64,000 nt of DNA from Cytobacillus firmus (GCF_023657595.1 NZ_CP098323.1:3868001-3932000); one strand, 5' to 3'. Numbered from the stretch's first letter, positions 37,880 to 47,950 are shown. Notes: generated by a model not told the origin, from the letters alone. A program made the numbers and translations.

Positions 37880-38818
37880 ATGAGCCAGGTAGTACTTTTA
37901 AAAAAAACAAGTGAAATCTCAAAAATGAAGGCCCATTATTCAGGCAGCCTAAATGACAAGCAGCCTCCAGGAAGCGTATTTGCTGCAAAAGTGCCAGGAT
38001 GTTCGATCACTGCCTATAAATCAGGAAAGGTTCTCTTCCAAGGGAGCGGATGTGAAGCAGAGGCTAAAAAGTGGGGAGATACCGCCCGCAGTGCACAGCC
38101 CAGCAAAAAAGCCAGCCCTGCCGCAGCCAGCCTGCCTGAAAATATCAGTTCCCTTTCTGTTATTGGTTCAGATGAAGTGGGTACCGGGGATTATTTTGGC
38201 CCCATTACGGTGGTTGCAGCTTACGTAAAGAAAGATCAAATTCCTTTGCTGAAGGAGCTTGGAGTTAAGGATTCAAAAAATCTGGGAGATGAAAAAATCA
38301 TTGAAATCGCAAAGCAGATCAAAGATATCGTTCCCCACAGCCTGTTAACACTGCATAATGAAAAATATAATAAACTTCAGCAATCAGGGATGTCGCAGGG
38401 GAAAATCAAAGCATTGCTGCACAATCAGGCAATCGGGCATGTATTAGGGAAAATCTCTCCTGAAAAGCCTGAAGCCATTCTGATTGACCAATTTGCCAAG
38501 GAAGAGATTTACTTCAACTATTTGAAAAACCAGCAGACCATACAGAGGGAGCGTGTCTTTTTCAGTACAAAAGCTGAAGGAATTCATCTGGCTGTTGCAG
38601 CAGCATCCATCCTGGCACGGTATGCGTTTGTGCGCCACTTTGAAAACCTGAGCACAAAGGCCGGTTTTCGGCTCACTAAAGGTGCAGGTCCGAAGGTTGA
38701 TGAGGCGGCTGCCCGGCTTATCAAGGAAAAAGGACGAGAGGTATTGCCTTCTTTTGTAAAACTGCACTTTGCGAATACTGAAAAGGCAATGAAGCTGTAT
38801 AACAGGAAATATAACTGA
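37880..38818 (+). CDS. rnhC: Ribonuclease HIII
   Basis: RNase HIII degrades the RNA strand of RNA-DNA hybrids. The N-terminal TBP-like substrate-binding domain (about 1-80) precedes the catalytic domain opening GSDEVGTGDYFGPITVVAAYV, whose Asp and Glu are metal ligands. GVKDSKNLGD is also present. HLAVAAASILARYAF includes the later conserved part, and the active-site Asp is in ILIDQF. A nearby ATG at 37865 exists, but it lies in the GAGGAGA ribosome-binding site of the ATG at 37880, so the latter is chosen (312 aa). It diverges from zapA. Confidence 0.94.
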   Translation: MSQVVLLKKTSEISKMKAHYSGSLNDKQPPGSVFAAKVPGCSITAYKSGKVLFQGSGCEAEAKKWGDTARSAQPSKKASPAAASLPENISSLSVIGSDEVGTGDYFGPITVVAAYVKKDQIPLLKELGVKDSKNLGDEKIIEIAKQIKDIVPHSLLTLHNEKYNKLQQSGMSQGKIKALLHNQAIGHVLGKISPEKPEAILIDQFAKEEIYFNYLKNQQTIQRERVFFSTKAEGIHLAVAAASILARYAFVRHFENLSTKAGFRLTKGAGPKVDEAAARLIKEKGREVLPSFVKLHFANTEKAMKLYNRKYN

Positions 38819-38823
38819 TAATG

Positions 38824-38853
38824 AAGCATCCAATCTAAGGAGATTGGATGCTT
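38824..38853 (+). terminator. Terminator after rnhC
   Basis: AAGCATCCAATCT-aagg-AGATTGGATGCTT followed by TTTTTA on the plus strand. Confidence 0.88.
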
Positions 38854-38930
38854 TTTTACAGTTTAAGAGACCTTCATCCCATTGAGTACTTTTCGGCTAA
38901 TAATCAGAGTTTATCGGCCAAACAAAGAAA

Positions 38931-38950
38931 AGGCAGCCCCTAGGCTGCCT
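38931..38950 (-). terminator. Terminator after pheT
   Basis: AGGCAGCC-tagg-GGCTGCCT followed by TTTCTTTGTTT on the minus strand, eight bases past pheT. Confidence 0.85.
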
Positions 38951-38958
38951 TCCTCAAT

Positions 38959-41373
38959 TTATCCTCTCAATACTGCTCCGGCTTTTTCCTTCACAGCTTC
39001 TAATACTTTGTCATGCGCTTTTGTTACATCATCATCCGTCAGAGTACGTTCAGGGTCGAAGTACTTAAGGGAGAAAGCAAGCGATTTTTTGCCTGGCTCC
39101 ATCCGTTCGCCTTCGTACAAGTCAAAAACATGGACGTCTTTTAATAATTTGCCGCCAGCTTCTTTAATGATCCCTTTAAGCTCGCCTGCTGCTGTTCCCT
39201 GATCTGCCACAAGTGCAATATCCCTTGTGATTGAAGGGAAACGCGGAATAGCTTCATACTGCAAAGGTGAAACTTCTTCTTCCAAAATCGCTTTTAATGA
39301 AAGCTCAAATGCATAGGTTTCTTTCAAATCAAGTTCTTTTTCGACAGTTGGATGGATTTGGCCGACAAATCCCACTGATTCCCCGGAAAGCAATATTTCT
39401 GCTGTTCTGCCAGGATGCATTCCATCCTTTTGCGCTTGACGGAATTCAATTTTATCAGAAAGTCCCAGCTTTTCAAATAACCCTTCAAGGATACCTTTTA
39501 CAACGTAAAAATCAACCGGCTTCTTTTCTCCCTGCCATGGATGGCTGTGCCATAGGCCAGTAACCGCACCGGCAAGATGCTCACGCTCTTCAGGCAATTC
39601 CTCTTCTCCATTGGAGAGGAACACTGCTCCTGTTTCATAAACAGCCAGGCTGTCGTTCTGGCGTGCCGAATTATATTTTAATACCTCCAGAAGCTGAGGA
39701 ACAATACTTAACCGAAGCAGGCTGCGGTCCTCACTCATAGGCATTGCCAGCTGCACAGGCTTGCGTTCTTCCAGTGCATATTGAGCCGCTTTTGCTTCAT
39801 TTGTTAATGAATAAGTTACTGCCTGATATAGCCCCGCACCTTCAAGAAAGCGGCGGACCAATCTGCGTTTATTCTGGTATTGGGTAAGATGCCCTGGTGT
39901 AGACGATCCAATCGGCAAAGTCGATGCCAGATTATCGTAGCCAAATAAACGGCCAACTTCTTCAATCAGGTCTTCTTCAATCGTGATGTCGCCTCTGCGA
40001 GTGGGAACTGTAACCGTAATTGTATCGTTATCAGTATTCGTCGCAAATTGAAGACGGGCAAAAATATCCTCTACTTCTTTCATGGATAATTCCGTGCCAA
40101 GGCCACGATTGATTTTTTCAAGTGTTACAGACACCACGGCAGGTTTCACTTGCAGTGCATCAGCTTCTACAGAACCTTCAAGTACTTCTCCGCCCGCATA
40201 TTGTGCAAGCAGTTGAACAGCTCTTTCTGCAGCAGCTCTAACCCTGTTTGGATCCACACCTTTTTCAAAGCGGGCACTTGCTTCACTTCTTAAGCCATGG
40301 TCTTTTGATGCTTTTCTTACTGTTGCACCTTTAAAATAAGCTGATTCGATAATCACATTTTTAGTGTCAGGCTGCACTTCAGAATTTGCCCCGCCCATGA
40401 CACCCGCAAGTGCAATTGGCTCTGTCCCATTTGTTATTAAAAGATGATCTGATGTTAACTCACGCTCTGCATCATCAAGAGTAACAATCACTTCGCCATC
40501 ATTTGCTCTTCGGACAAGGATTTGCTTCGATCCCAGCCGGTCATAATCGAAAGCATGCAGCGGCTGCCCGTATTCAAGCAAAATGTAGTTTGTGACATCC
40601 ACCACATTATTGTGAGGACGAATGCCTGCTGCCATTAAACGCGCCTGCATCCATACAGGAGACGGGCCAACCTTTACATTTTTTACTACTTTCGCAACGT
40701 AAAGAGGATTATCTTCCTTTGCGTCCACCTGAACATCAATGTAATCAGATGCCCTCTCGGAAGAAGTCTCAGCTTGAGGTGCAGGAAGCTTTACGTCCCT
40801 TCCTAAAATAGCTGCCACTTCATATGCAACACCCAGCATGCTTAAGCAGTCAGAACGGTTAGGTGTCAATCCAAGCTCCAGAATCTGGTCGTCACGATTA
40901 AGCTGCTCAAGAGCATCCTGGCCAACCTCTGTATCATTAGGGAAAACATAAATGCCTTCAGAGTATTCCTTTGCAATCAGCTTGCTTTCAATGCCGAGCT
41001 CTTGAAGCGAACAGATCATTCCATTCGATTCTTCGCCGCGCAGCTTGGCACGCTTTATTTTAAAATTGCCTGGAAGAACAGCTCCTACTGTAGCCACGGC
41101 CACTTTCTGTCCCTTATCCACATTTGGGGCACCGCAGATGATTTGTACAGGCTCACCAGCACCTGTATCAACTAAACATTTATTCAGTTTATCGGCATTT
41201 GGGTGTTGTTCCCTTTCAAGGACATGCCCTACAACCACACCTTTGATGCCTTCATTCAAAACCTCTACGCCTTCAACTTCAATACCGCTTTTAGTAATCT
41301 TTTCTGCAAGCTCTGCAGGTGTAACGCCTGATAAATCAACATATTCCTGCAGCCATTTATATGAAACGAACAT
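38959..41373 (-). CDS. pheT: Phenylalanyl-tRNA synthetase beta subunit
   Basis: PheT is the large subunit of the alpha2-beta2 PheRS. The 804-aa protein has the N-terminal tRNA-binding EMAP-like domain ([21 protein letters not shown], about 46-66). The B3/B4 editing region includes [20 protein letters not shown], and B5 ([20 protein letters not shown]) is also clear. The C-terminal FDX-ACB domain reads [12 protein letters not shown] through [23 protein letters not shown]. It is 42 bp downstream of pheS and ends at a terminator convergent with rnhC. Confidence 0.97.
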   Translation of the reverse strand: MFVSYKWLQEYVDLSGVTPAELAEKITKSGIEVEGVEVLNEGIKGVVVGHVLEREQHPNADKLNKCLVDTGAGEPVQIICGAPNVDKGQKVAVATVGAVLPGNFKIKRAKLRGEESNGMICSLQELGIESKLIAKEYSEGIYVFPNDTEVGQDALEQLNRDDQILELGLTPNRSDCLSMLGVAYEVAAILGRDVKLPAPQAETSSERASDYIDVQVDAKEDNPLYVAKVVKNVKVGPSPVWMQARLMAAGIRPHNNVVDVTNYILLEYGQPLHAFDYDRLGSKQILVRRANDGEVIVTLDDAERELTSDHLLITNGTEPIALAGVMGGANSEVQPDTKNVIIESAYFKGATVRKASKDHGLRSEASARFEKGVDPNRVRAAAERAVQLLAQYAGGEVLEGSVEADALQVKPAVVSVTLEKINRGLGTELSMKEVEDIFARLQFATNTDNDTITVTVPTRRGDITIEEDLIEEVGRLFGYDNLASTLPIGSSTPGHLTQYQNKRRLVRRFLEGAGLYQAVTYSLTNEAKAAQYALEERKPVQLAMPMSEDRSLLRLSIVPQLLEVLKYNSARQNDSLAVYETGAVFLSNGEEELPEEREHLAGAVTGLWHSHPWQGEKKPVDFYVVKGILEGLFEKLGLSDKIEFRQAQKDGMHPGRTAEILLSGESVGFVGQIHPTVEKELDLKETYAFELSLKAILEEEVSPLQYEAIPRFPSITRDIALVADQGTAAGELKGIIKEAGGKLLKDVHVFDLYEGERMEPGKKSLAFSLKYFDPERTLTDDDVTKAHDKVLEAVKEKAGAVLRG

Positions 41374-41415
41374 TTGTGATCCTCCTTAGTTATTGTCCAG
41401 CTCCGGGCTTTCTAA

Positions 41416-42453
41416 TTATTCATGAATTGAAAATTGCTTCAAGAAACGCACATCATTTGTGTAGAAATGACGAATATCGTCTACACCATACTTCAGCATG
41501 GCAATTCGCTCAGGACCCATTCCGAATGCAAAGCCTGTGTATTTCTTAGAGTCGAAGCCTGCCATCTCCAGGACATTTGGATGAACCATTCCGGCACCAA
41601 GAATTTCAATCCAGCCAGTGCCTTTACATACGCTGCAGCCTTTTCCGCCGCAGATCTTACAGGAAATATCCATTTCCACTGATGGCTCTGTAAACGGGAA
41701 GAAACTTGGACGAAGACGGATTTCCCTGTCATCACCGAACATTTTCTTTGCAAAGACTTCCAATGTTCCTTTTAAATCAGTCATTCGGATGTTTTCATCT
41801 ACAACAAGGCCCTCTATTTGCATGAACTGGTGGGAGTGAGTAGCGTCGTCATTATCACGGCGATATACTTTACCAGGGCAAATGATTTTAACTGGTCCCT
41901 TGCCTTCATGCTTCTCCATTGTTCTTGCCTGTACCGGCGAAGTATGGGTTCGAAGAAGAATGTCTTCTGTAATATAGAAGGAATCCTGCATATCCCGGGC
42001 AGGATGGCCTTTAGGAAGATTCAATGCTTCAAAATTATAATAATCTTTTTCAACTTCAGGGCCTTCAGCTACTGTATAACCCATTCCAATGAACAAATCT
42101 TCAATTTCTTCAATTATTCGTGTCAGCGGATGGTGGTTTCCTGATTTAACAGGTCTTCCCGGAAGAGTGACATCAATTTTTTCTGCAGCCAGTTTTTCCT
42201 GAACAGCCGCTTCCTCCAGGTGCTTTTGCTTTTTCTCAATTCCGGCAGCAATGCTGTCCCGGACTTCATTCGCAAGGGCCCCCATTTTTGGACGCTCTTC
42301 CGCAGACAATTTCCCCATTCCTTTAAGCACTTCAGTAATCGGGCCTTTTTTGCCTAAATAGGATACACGGATATCATTTAGCTCTTTTAAATCAGCGGCT
42401 GTGCTGATCTTTTCTAACGCTTCAGTTTGCAGTTCCTTTAAACGCTCTTGCAT
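41416..42453 (-). CDS. pheS: Phenylalanyl-tRNA synthetase alpha subunit
   Basis: PheS is the catalytic class II subunit of PheRS. The 345-aa protein has an N-terminal coiled coil (1-85). Motif 1 lies around [20 protein letters not shown], motif 2 around [13 protein letters not shown] and [21 protein letters not shown], and motif 3 around [17 protein letters not shown]. An AAGGAGG ribosome-binding site precedes the ATG. Expression is controlled by a phenylalanine T-box directly upstream. Confidence 0.97.
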   Translation of the reverse strand: MQERLKELQTEALEKISTAADLKELNDIRVSYLGKKGPITEVLKGMGKLSAEERPKMGALANEVRDSIAAGIEKKQKHLEEAAVQEKLAAEKIDVTLPGRPVKSGNHHPLTRIIEEIEDLFIGMGYTVAEGPEVEKDYYNFEALNLPKGHPARDMQDSFYITEDILLRTHTSPVQARTMEKHEGKGPVKIICPGKVYRRDNDDATHSHQFMQIEGLVVDENIRMTDLKGTLEVFAKKMFGDDREIRLRPSFFPFTEPSVEMDISCKICGGKGCSVCKGTGWIEILGAGMVHPNVLEMAGFDSKKYTGFAFGMGPERIAMLKYGVDDIRHFYTNDVRFLKQFSIHE

Positions 42454-42499
42454 CTAAAAATCCTCCTTGAAATTAATACTTTTACTTTTTTGGCCAAAA

Positions 42500-42800
42500 T
42501 AAAAAACCTCTATCCCCATAAAGGGACGAGGTTTCGCGGTACCACCCTTTTTAACACATATATGTACTTCATGCACGTGTTCACTTCATTGGGATAACGG
42601 CTTATGCCGGTACATCTTTACATCGAAAAGGGAAGCGGCTCGCTCAGCAGAGCGCCAACATTACTTTTCAATGGTCCCGATGCCAACTCAGGAGGTGAAA
42701 CTTCTCTTGCATTTCCTGTAAAAATGCTTTCAGTCTTAGGCATTTTCTCCCTGAAAAGGCTGACTGCAAGGTACTGGTCTCCGTCATCGTTTTATTTTTA
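42500..42800 (-). ncRNA. T-box leader (phenylalanine) of pheST
   Basis: The minus strand carries AGGGTGGTACCGCG (42535-42548). Stem I has GACCAGTACC-type and GGGAGAAAATGCC segments, and the specifier loop reads GT-TTC-ACC with TTC (Phe) at 42697-42699. The terminator AAACCTCGTCCCTTT/GGGGATAGAGGTTT with T's is at about 42504-42535. Confidence 0.92.
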
Positions 42801-42814
42801 TAATTTTGCTGTTA

Positions 42815-42843
42815 ATTATATTACATTCTTAAGGCTGTTTCAA
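42815..42843 (-). promoter_or_regulatory. Sigma-A promoter of pheST
   Basis: TTGAAA (42838-42843), a 17-bp spacer and TATAAT (42815-42820) lie before the T-box. Confidence 0.75.
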
Positions 42844-42872
42844 ACGGTTTTCATAAAATTGCCGCCCATTTT

Positions 42873-43625
42873 CTATTTTCTTAGATGATAAAGAAGAATT
42901 CCGGCAGCCACCGCCACATTGAGTGATTCGCTTTTCCCGAATATCGGTATATAAAGGTTTGCTGCTGTATTAGCGAGGAGTTCTTTATTTACCCCGTTCC
43001 CTTCATTTCCAACGAGAAGTGCGAAGGAATCAGAGGACTCATATCGTGTGTATTCCCGGGCATTTTCCAAAGCGGTTCCATAGACAGGTACATTACTTTC
43101 TTTCAATCTGACGACCCAGTCAGAAAGATTTCCTCTTAAAATCGGCAAATGAAAGTGGCTGCCCTGTGCAGAGCGGAGCACCTTTGGGTTATATGCGTCA
43201 ACGCTGCCTTCACCTACAATAACAGCATCAATTCCAGCAGCATCTGCCGTCCTGATCATCGTGCCCAGATTGCCGGGATCCTGTACGGCATCAATTAATA
43301 AAAACTGTTTTCCTTTCACTTCCTCAGTGGATGGCTCCTGGCTGCAGACAGCAAAAATTCCCTGTGGTGTTTCCGTATCCGCCAGCAGTCCGATGATGTC
43401 ATCAGTAACCATTGTTACAGGGATGTCGCCATAATCCCAGCCGGGAGGCATATTTTTATTTTCACTAATGATTATTTCTGCTATTTGATTGGCTTTAAGT
43501 GCTTCTTCCACCAAATGAAAACCTTCAACTAAAAAGGTACCTGTTTTGTCACGCTCTTTTCTGGCCAGAAGTTTTTTCCATTCTTTAACTTTTGGATTTT
43601 TTGCAGATTGTATATGCTTCAACAC
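42873..43625 (-). CDS. ysgA: SpoU-family RNA 2'-O-methyltransferase YsgA
   Basis: This is a TrmH/SpoU-type methyltransferase, probably acting on rRNA with S-adenosylmethionine. The 250-aa protein has an N-terminal substrate-binding domain (IQSAKNPKVKEWKKLLARKERDK) and the SPOUT domain. The knot motifs are QDPGNLGTMIRTADAAG, LLVGNEGNGVN and IPIFGKSESLNVAVAAGILLY. Exact target base unknown. It lies upstream of pheS as ysgA does in B. subtilis, divergent from sspI. Confidence 0.9.
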   Translation of the reverse strand: MLKHIQSAKNPKVKEWKKLLARKERDKTGTFLVEGFHLVEEALKANQIAEIIISENKNMPPGWDYGDIPVTMVTDDIIGLLADTETPQGIFAVCSQEPSTEEVKGKQFLLIDAVQDPGNLGTMIRTADAAGIDAVIVGEGSVDAYNPKVLRSAQGSHFHLPILRGNLSDWVVRLKESNVPVYGTALENAREYTRYESSDSFALLVGNEGNGVNKELLANTAANLYIPIFGKSESLNVAVAAGILLYHLRK

Positions 43626-43679
43626 GGTCTCTCCTTTTAAAGAAAATCCCGTACAACCGGAATTTTTCTGTACAGTTTT

Positions 43680-43709
43680 TTCATTATAGCTTATTTGAAA
43701 TACATAATA
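43680..43709 (+). promoter_or_regulatory. Candidate sigma-G promoter of sspI
   Basis: CATAATA (43703-43709) is close to the sigma-G -10 CATAMTA. A TTCATT lies 17 bp upstream, a weak -35. sspI is a forespore gene in B. subtilis. Confidence 0.35.
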
Positions 43710-43763
43710 AAAGCAAAATTAGAGAAGATAATAACGAATTAAATCTGGAAGGAGTGCATTAAG

Positions 43764-43970
43764 GTGAATTTAAACCTGCGCAATGCCATTTTACACAATG
43801 TATCAGGCAACTCTCAAGATGAACTGAAAGATACAATCGTGGATGCCATTCAAAATGGGGAAGAAAAAATGCTGCCTGGCTTAGGTGTATTATTTGAGGT
43901 AATCTGGAAAAACTCCTCTGAAGAAGACAAGCTGGAAATGCTTCAAACCTTGGAGAGCAGTCTTAAATAA
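43764..43970 (+). CDS. sspI: Small acid-soluble spore protein SspI
   Basis: SspI is a minor spore protein made in the forespore. The 68-aa product has the family core ([46 protein letters not shown]). A GGAAGGAG ribosome-binding site fixes the ATG. It ends LESSLK, slightly shorter than the 69-71 residues I recall for homologues. Its TAA is the TAA of the left edge shared by all four copies of the dispersed element, so element insertion appears to have set the present C-terminus. It is convergent with ysdC. Confidence 0.94.
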   Translation: MNLNLRNAILHNVSGNSQDELKDTIVDAIQNGEEKMLPGLGVLFEVIWKNSSEEDKLEMLQTLESSLK

Positions 43971-44231
43971 AGTGAAACTTCAATCAGTGGGGGTTTTCCT
44001 TATCCCCCACTGATTGTTAGTCGCGTTCTAGTGTCGCTAAGATCTCCGCTAGCGCTTCGATCAATCGACACTACGAACCCGATTTGTTCAACTAAGCCTC
44101 TGCCTGCGCGTAGGCAAGTTTCACTGTATCTCACCAATCGGGCCTTTACGGGCAGTTTGACCCCCACTTATCCTCCTTTGATTCCTCTGAGTTTTGAAGT
44201 GGGGGTCTTACTGCCCGTTAGACTGCGATAA
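43967..44231 (+). repeat. 265-bp structured dispersed element, copy C
   Basis: Full copy with the same edges as copy A. In hairpin 3 the stem reads CCCCCACTT/AAGTGGGGG where copy A has CCCCGCTT/AAGCGGGG, a G-C to A-T double change. It overlaps the sspI stop codon and fills the sspI-ysdC convergent gap. Confidence 0.9.
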
Positions 44232-44241
44232 AACGAAAAAA

Positions 44242-44263
44242 AACTCCGGAAAGAGCCGGAGTT
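44242..44263 (-). terminator. Terminator after ysdC
   Basis: AACTCCGGC-tctt-TCCGGAGTT with flanking T's on the minus strand, nine bases past ysdC. Confidence 0.85.
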
Positions 44264-44271
44264 TTTTCATT

Positions 44272-45357
44272 TTATTCAAATGTAATCTTATCAACAGTTT
44301 CCCTGTCAAGCTTCTTAATCACTTCAGCAATCAGCTTTACTGCATTTTCATAGTCATCGCGGTGAAGCATTGCTGCATGGGAATGGATGTACCGTGTTGC
44401 AATGGTGATTGAAAGGGATGGAACTCCATTATGTGTAACATGAATGGCTCCTGAATCTGTTCCTCCACCAGCAATGGCATCAAATTGATAAGGGATATTC
44501 AGTTCATCTGCAGTGTCTGTTACAAGGTCACGCAGGCCTTTGTGAGAGACCATTGATGCATCATAAAGGATAATTTGCGGACCTTTGCCCATTTTGCTCA
44601 TGGCTTCTTTTTCAGAAATTCCCGGTGTGTCGCCTGCGATTCCAACGTCTACACCAAATGCGATATCCGGCTCGATTTTTTGCGCAGAAGTACGGGCTCC
44701 GCGAAGACCAACTTCTTCCTGTACCGTTCCTACACCATAAACTTCATTTGGATGTTCAGCATCTTTCAATTGCTTGAGCACGTCTATGGCAATTGCGCAG
44801 CCAATGCGGTTATCCCAGGCTTTCGCCAGAAGCATTTTTTCATTATTCATAACCGTAAACTCAAAATATGGAACCACCATGTCACCAGGTTTTACGCCCC
44901 ATTCTTTCGCTTCTTCACGGCTTGAAGCACCAATATCAATGAACATGTCTTTAATTTCAACAGGTTTCTTGCGAGCATCCGGAGATAAAATATGCGGCGG
45001 TTTTGAACCAATTACCCCGGTAACATCTCCTTTCGATGTTACAATCGTCACCCGCTGTGCCAGCATAACTTGTGACCACCAGCCGCCAACTGTCTGGAAG
45101 CGGATGAAACCTTTATCATCAATGTTTGTTACCATAAATCCAACTTCATCCAAGTGGCCGGCTACCATAATCTTCGGGCCGCCTTCTTTGCCAGTTTTTT
45201 TAGCAATGAGACTCCCCAGTCCATCTGTTGTCACTTCATCAGCATAGGCTATTATGTATTTTTTCATAACCTCGCGCGGTTCGCGCTCATTTCCCGGTAT
45301 TCCTTTCGCATCTGTTAATTCTTTAAGCATCGTTAATGTTTCATCTAATTTAGCCAT
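44272..45357 (-). CDS. ysdC: M42-family glutamyl aminopeptidase/cellulase-like YsdC
   Basis: This is a di-metal aminopeptidase of the M42 family that forms large cytosolic particles and trims peptides. The start at 45357 (second Met of MMAKLDETL) is taken; the alternative adds one residue. Metal ligands and catalytic residues lie in [49 protein letters not shown] and [17 protein letters not shown]. The length of about 361 aa is typical. It is convergent with sspI. Confidence 0.93.
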   Translation of the reverse strand: MAKLDETLTMLKELTDAKGIPGNEREPREVMKKYIIAYADEVTTDGLGSLIAKKTGKEGGPKIMVAGHLDEVGFMVTNIDDKGFIRFQTVGGWWSQVMLAQRVTIVTSKGDVTGVIGSKPPHILSPDARKKPVEIKDMFIDIGASSREEAKEWGVKPGDMVVPYFEFTVMNNEKMLLAKAWDNRIGCAIAIDVLKQLKDAEHPNEVYGVGTVQEEVGLRGARTSAQKIEPDIAFGVDVGIAGDTPGISEKEAMSKMGKGPQIILYDASMVSHKGLRDLVTDTADELNIPYQFDAIAGGGTDSGAIHVTHNGVPSLSITIATRYIHSHAAMLHRDDYENAVKLIAEVIKKLDRETVDKITFE

Positions 45358-45464
45358 CATTTCGACTCCCTTAATATTTATTTAATCATATTATACCGAA
45401 CATCGGATTCAATATAAAGAATTATCAGACGGATAATCCCTCAGGCTGCAGGCGGAAAAATTAC

Positions 45465-45956
45465 TTAATATCCTTCAGCCTGCCTCTTATAATTTACTTC
45501 ATTCTTGTCTATATATGCTTTTTCTATTTGCGAAGAGTTAAATCCAAGCATTTCCCCCAGATGTAAGTAAACTGCAATAAGCTCTTTATAATCTGTTAAA
45601 GAACGGCTGGTCCGAAACTTTCCGATAGCTTCATAAACAGACAAGAACTGGCCATTCACTGAAACCGTCTTTTCCACAGGAACAGTAAGGTCCTTATCCC
45701 CGTCAAATCCGCATTCAATTCCAAGCGATAAAATGAAATGTATACCGTCAACAAACTCCTCCAATACTGTATCCTGAGGGGAGGAAGGCTTAAGGCTCCA
45801 AAACTTAAAGCATCTTGTCTCATTAGCAAGCTCTCCCAATTCAACAAGCAGCGCCAGTATCTTCCGGTCAAATAAATCTGCTTCCTCTAAACCATGGTTT
45901 GATTCTATATGGCTGTCCAGCCCTTTTTGCATTTGGAATAATTGCTGATAATTCAT
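45465..45956 (-). CDS. All-alpha dimeric dUTPase
   Basis: This protein is predicted to hydrolyse dUTP to dUMP, keeping uracil out of DNA. The 163-aa protein is the all-alpha NTP-pyrophosphohydrolase type (dUTPase_2), not the trimeric type. Metal-binding acidic motifs are LLVELGELANETRCFKFW (ExxE) and VLEEFVDGIHFILSLG (ExxxD). Substrate specificity is inferred from the family; a dCTPase or other NTPase is less likely. It stands alone between ysdC and the divergent ysdB. Confidence 0.85.
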   Translation of the reverse strand: MNYQQLFQMQKGLDSHIESNHGLEEADLFDRKILALLVELGELANETRCFKFWSLKPSSPQDTVLEEFVDGIHFILSLGIECGFDGDKDLTVPVEKTVSVNGQFLSVYEAIGKFRTSRSLTDYKELIAVYLHLGEMLGFNSSQIEKAYIDKNEVNYKRQAEGY

Positions 45957-46037
45957 TTTCCACCGTCCTATTTGAAATTAATGATTAACTTACATTATAA
46001 TGCCCATCAAAAAAATTATAACAAATCGCAAAAAAGT

Positions 46038-46063
46038 TGAAACTTTTTTTAATCTCATCCGTA
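46038..46063 (+). promoter_or_regulatory. Sigma-W promoter of ysdB
   Basis: TGAAAC (46038-46043), exactly 16 bp, then CGTA (46060-46063) is the sigma-W consensus. ysdB is a known sigma-W regulon gene in B. subtilis. Confidence 0.85.
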
Positions 46064-46097
46064 TAGTAAGGAAAATAAAGATGGAGGGCTGGTTACT

Positions 46098-46511
46098 ATG
46101 TGGCTCCTGCGTATGCTATTGTTTGCTCTGATTCTTTTTCTTATATACACAGCGGTAAAATATCTGCTCAATTCCAAGAGAAAGCTAGAGCTTGCCCACG
46201 AACAGAAACGATATTATTTTTGGGATGACCAGGAAAATGTCAGGAAGAACTTCCTGATTACGTATAAAGGGGTTTTGTTTGAAGGTGAAAAGTATTTGGG
46301 TACCACTGATAATGCTTTTGATGTGGTCTCCATTTTCCTCTGGCCGCACAATACATCGGCCCTTAAAGGGATGGTAAGGGAGGATTTTCTTTTTATTGAA
46401 AGAAAGATAACCGAGGCCTATCCTACTGCAAAAATTGACTGGAAAAGCCCTGTGAAGGAGTTCATGCACAAAACAGCTTCTCCAGGCGAGGAAATTAAAG
46501 ATCATCTTTAA
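46098..46511 (+). CDS. ysdB: Sigma-W-regulated protein YsdB
   Basis: This 137-aa protein has one N-terminal transmembrane helix (LLRMLLFALILFLIYTAVKYLL, about 3-24). A soluble domain follows with RYYFWDDQENVRKNFLITYKG and FDVVSIFLWPHN. It is the B. subtilis YsdB type, an envelope-stress gene of unknown biochemical role. A sigma-W promoter lies 35-60 bp upstream and a GGAGGG ribosome-binding site precedes the ATG. Divergent from the dUTPase gene. Confidence 0.88.
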   Translation: MWLLRMLLFALILFLIYTAVKYLLNSKRKLELAHEQKRYYFWDDQENVRKNFLITYKGVLFEGEKYLGTTDNAFDVVSIFLWPHNTSALKGMVREDFLFIERKITEAYPTAKIDWKSPVKEFMHKTASPGEEIKDHL

Positions 46512-46513
46512 AA

Positions 46514-46536
46514 AACGTTCGGCAGCCCCGAACGTT
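46514..46536. terminator. Bidirectional terminator after ysdB
   Basis: AACGTTCGG-cagcc-CCGAACGTT with TTTTTT on the plus side and A/T on the other, between convergent genes. Confidence 0.85.
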
Positions 46537-46540
46537 TTTT

Positions 46541-47110
46541 TTATGCTGTTTTGAAGAATTCCTTCCATTTAATAACTGTAACCTTTTCCCTCAGTACAAA
46601 TACTAAAACAGAAAGTGACAGCAAAATCAGGACAATCATTGAAGGAGTAAATCTGCTGATGAATTCTCCGAAAACGGTATAAAAAACAGCCAGCGGCAAA
46701 TTAGTGATCCATGAATTTTTAAGAAACTGATTAAATCCCTTGTTTCTTTCCATCAGGCAAAAGCTCAGCAAATGATAATGAATAAAAGGGATAAGCCTTA
46801 AAACTGCAACCTGGCCGACAGTTAAATTCCGATACTCTCCAAACCACCGCTTCTTTAATAAAGAAAGCTTTTCATGCGTCCCCGGCATTTTTGTGATTAG
46901 AAAATAAAATAGAATGCTGCTGATCATTAACCCTGCAAGAGAGAAAACAGAGCCAAAAAAACTGCCAAAAAGAACTCCCCCTGTTATGCAGACAAGCGGG
47001 ACCGGAATAAATAGAAACTGCCGGATGATATGAAAAAAGATAAAAGCAATGGGAGCAAGAATTCCAGCAGTCTCTGCCATAGCAAACAATAAAGTCAATT
47101 GATCATTCAT
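46541..47110 (-). CDS. TVP38/TMEM64 (SNARE-associated/DedA-like) membrane protein
   Basis: This 189-aa polytopic membrane protein has about five hydrophobic segments (roughly 5-30, 33-50, 53-72, 125-150 and 155-172). The family core is IRQFLFIPVPLVCITGGVLFGSFFG with LRLIPFIHYHLLSFCLM. It belongs to the TVP38/DedA superfamily, members of which are linked to lipid flipping and membrane homeostasis. It is probably the counterpart of B. subtilis ytxB, but that name is inference. Confidence 0.75.
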   Translation of the reverse strand: MNDQLTLLFAMAETAGILAPIAFIFFHIIRQFLFIPVPLVCITGGVLFGSFFGSVFSLAGLMISSILFYFLITKMPGTHEKLSLLKKRWFGEYRNLTVGQVAVLRLIPFIHYHLLSFCLMERNKGFNQFLKNSWITNLPLAVFYTVFGEFISRFTPSMIVLILLSLSVLVFVLREKVTVIKWKEFFKTA

Positions 47111-47173
47111 GCCTTCACCTCTCCCCGATGACTTTCCTGCTGTTCCCTAAAGCTTATGGATGGCACTGACTGT

Positions 47174-47446
47174 TTATGACAATTGAATAACCAGGTACAA
47201 TAGCAGCCCTGCTTCAAGCAATGCCAAAAAAGGCAGTCCCCATTTAAACTGAACATGCTTCGTTTTATGCCTGAAGGTCTTCATACCCAAAGTCATTCCC
47301 GCTGCCCCGCTCAAAAAGGCTGTGATCCAGAGGTTCTTCTCACTTATACGGAACTCATTCCGTTTTGCTTTTTCTTTATCAAGCTTCATCAGGTAAAAGC
47401 CAATCACATTCATGATCAGATAGATAAGAGCAATTGTTTTAATCAT
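47174..47446 (-). CDS. ysdA: YsdA, DUF1294 family membrane protein
   Basis: This 90-aa DUF1294 protein has three hydrophobic stretches (2-19, 36-54 and 68-88) and the conserved middle DKEKAKRNEFRISEKNLWITAFLSGAAGMTLGMKTFRHKTKH. Function is unknown. It follows rplT in B. subtilis order. An AAAGGAGAAAG ribosome-binding site supports the ATG. Confidence 0.87.
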   Translation of the reverse strand: MIKTIALIYLIMNVIGFYLMKLDKEKAKRNEFRISEKNLWITAFLSGAAGMTLGMKTFRHKTKHVQFKWGLPFLALLEAGLLLYLVIQLS

Positions 47447-47528
47447 GAGCTTTCTCCTTTATATGTATTAAGTCTGTATTGAGCTTAAATGAAAAAGAAG
47501 CTTTCTGTCCATAAAAAGTAAATTAAAA

Positions 47529-47551
47529 AGCCATCCCCCTAGGGAATGGCT
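47529..47551 (-). terminator. Terminator of infC-rpmI-rplT
   Basis: AGCCATTCCC-tag-GGGGATGGCT followed by TTTTAATT on the minus strand, after rplT. Confidence 0.85.
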
Positions 47552-47564
47552 ATTGTATAAATTA

Positions 47565-47924
47565 TTACTTGCTAAGCTGCTGCTTTGCAACTGATGCTAA
47601 TTCAGCAAATGCTTTTTCGTCAGCAATTGCTAATTCAGCAAGCATTTTGCGGTTAACTTCGATGCCAGCAAGCTTTAAACCGTGCATTAAACGGCTGTAA
47701 GAAAGACCGTTCATGCGAGCTGCTGCGTTAATGCGAGTAACCCAAAGTTTGCGGAAGTCGCGCTTTTTCTGGCGACGGTCGCGGTAAGCATACATTAGGG
47801 ATTTCATAACCTGCTGGTTAGCAACTTTGTATAATGTATGTTTTGAACCGAAATAACCTTTAGCTAATTTGATGACTTTTTTACGACGTTTGCGAGTAAC
47901 TGTACCGCCTTTTACACGTGGCAT
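47565..47924 (-). CDS. rplT: Ribosomal protein L20
   Basis: L20 is a 50S assembly protein that also represses its own operon by binding the leader. The 119-aa protein shows the basic N-terminus [29 protein letters not shown] and the C-terminal domain with [22 protein letters not shown]. It is 26 bp after rpmI, the last gene of infC-rpmI-rplT. Confidence 0.98.
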   Translation of the reverse strand: MPRVKGGTVTRKRRKKVIKLAKGYFGSKHTLYKVANQQVMKSLMYAYRDRRQKKRDFRKLWVTRINAAARMNGLSYSRLMHGLKLAGIEVNRKMLAELAIADEKAFAELASVAKQQLSK

Positions 47925-47950
47925 ATTATTTCCCTCCTAATTTCGAGATA

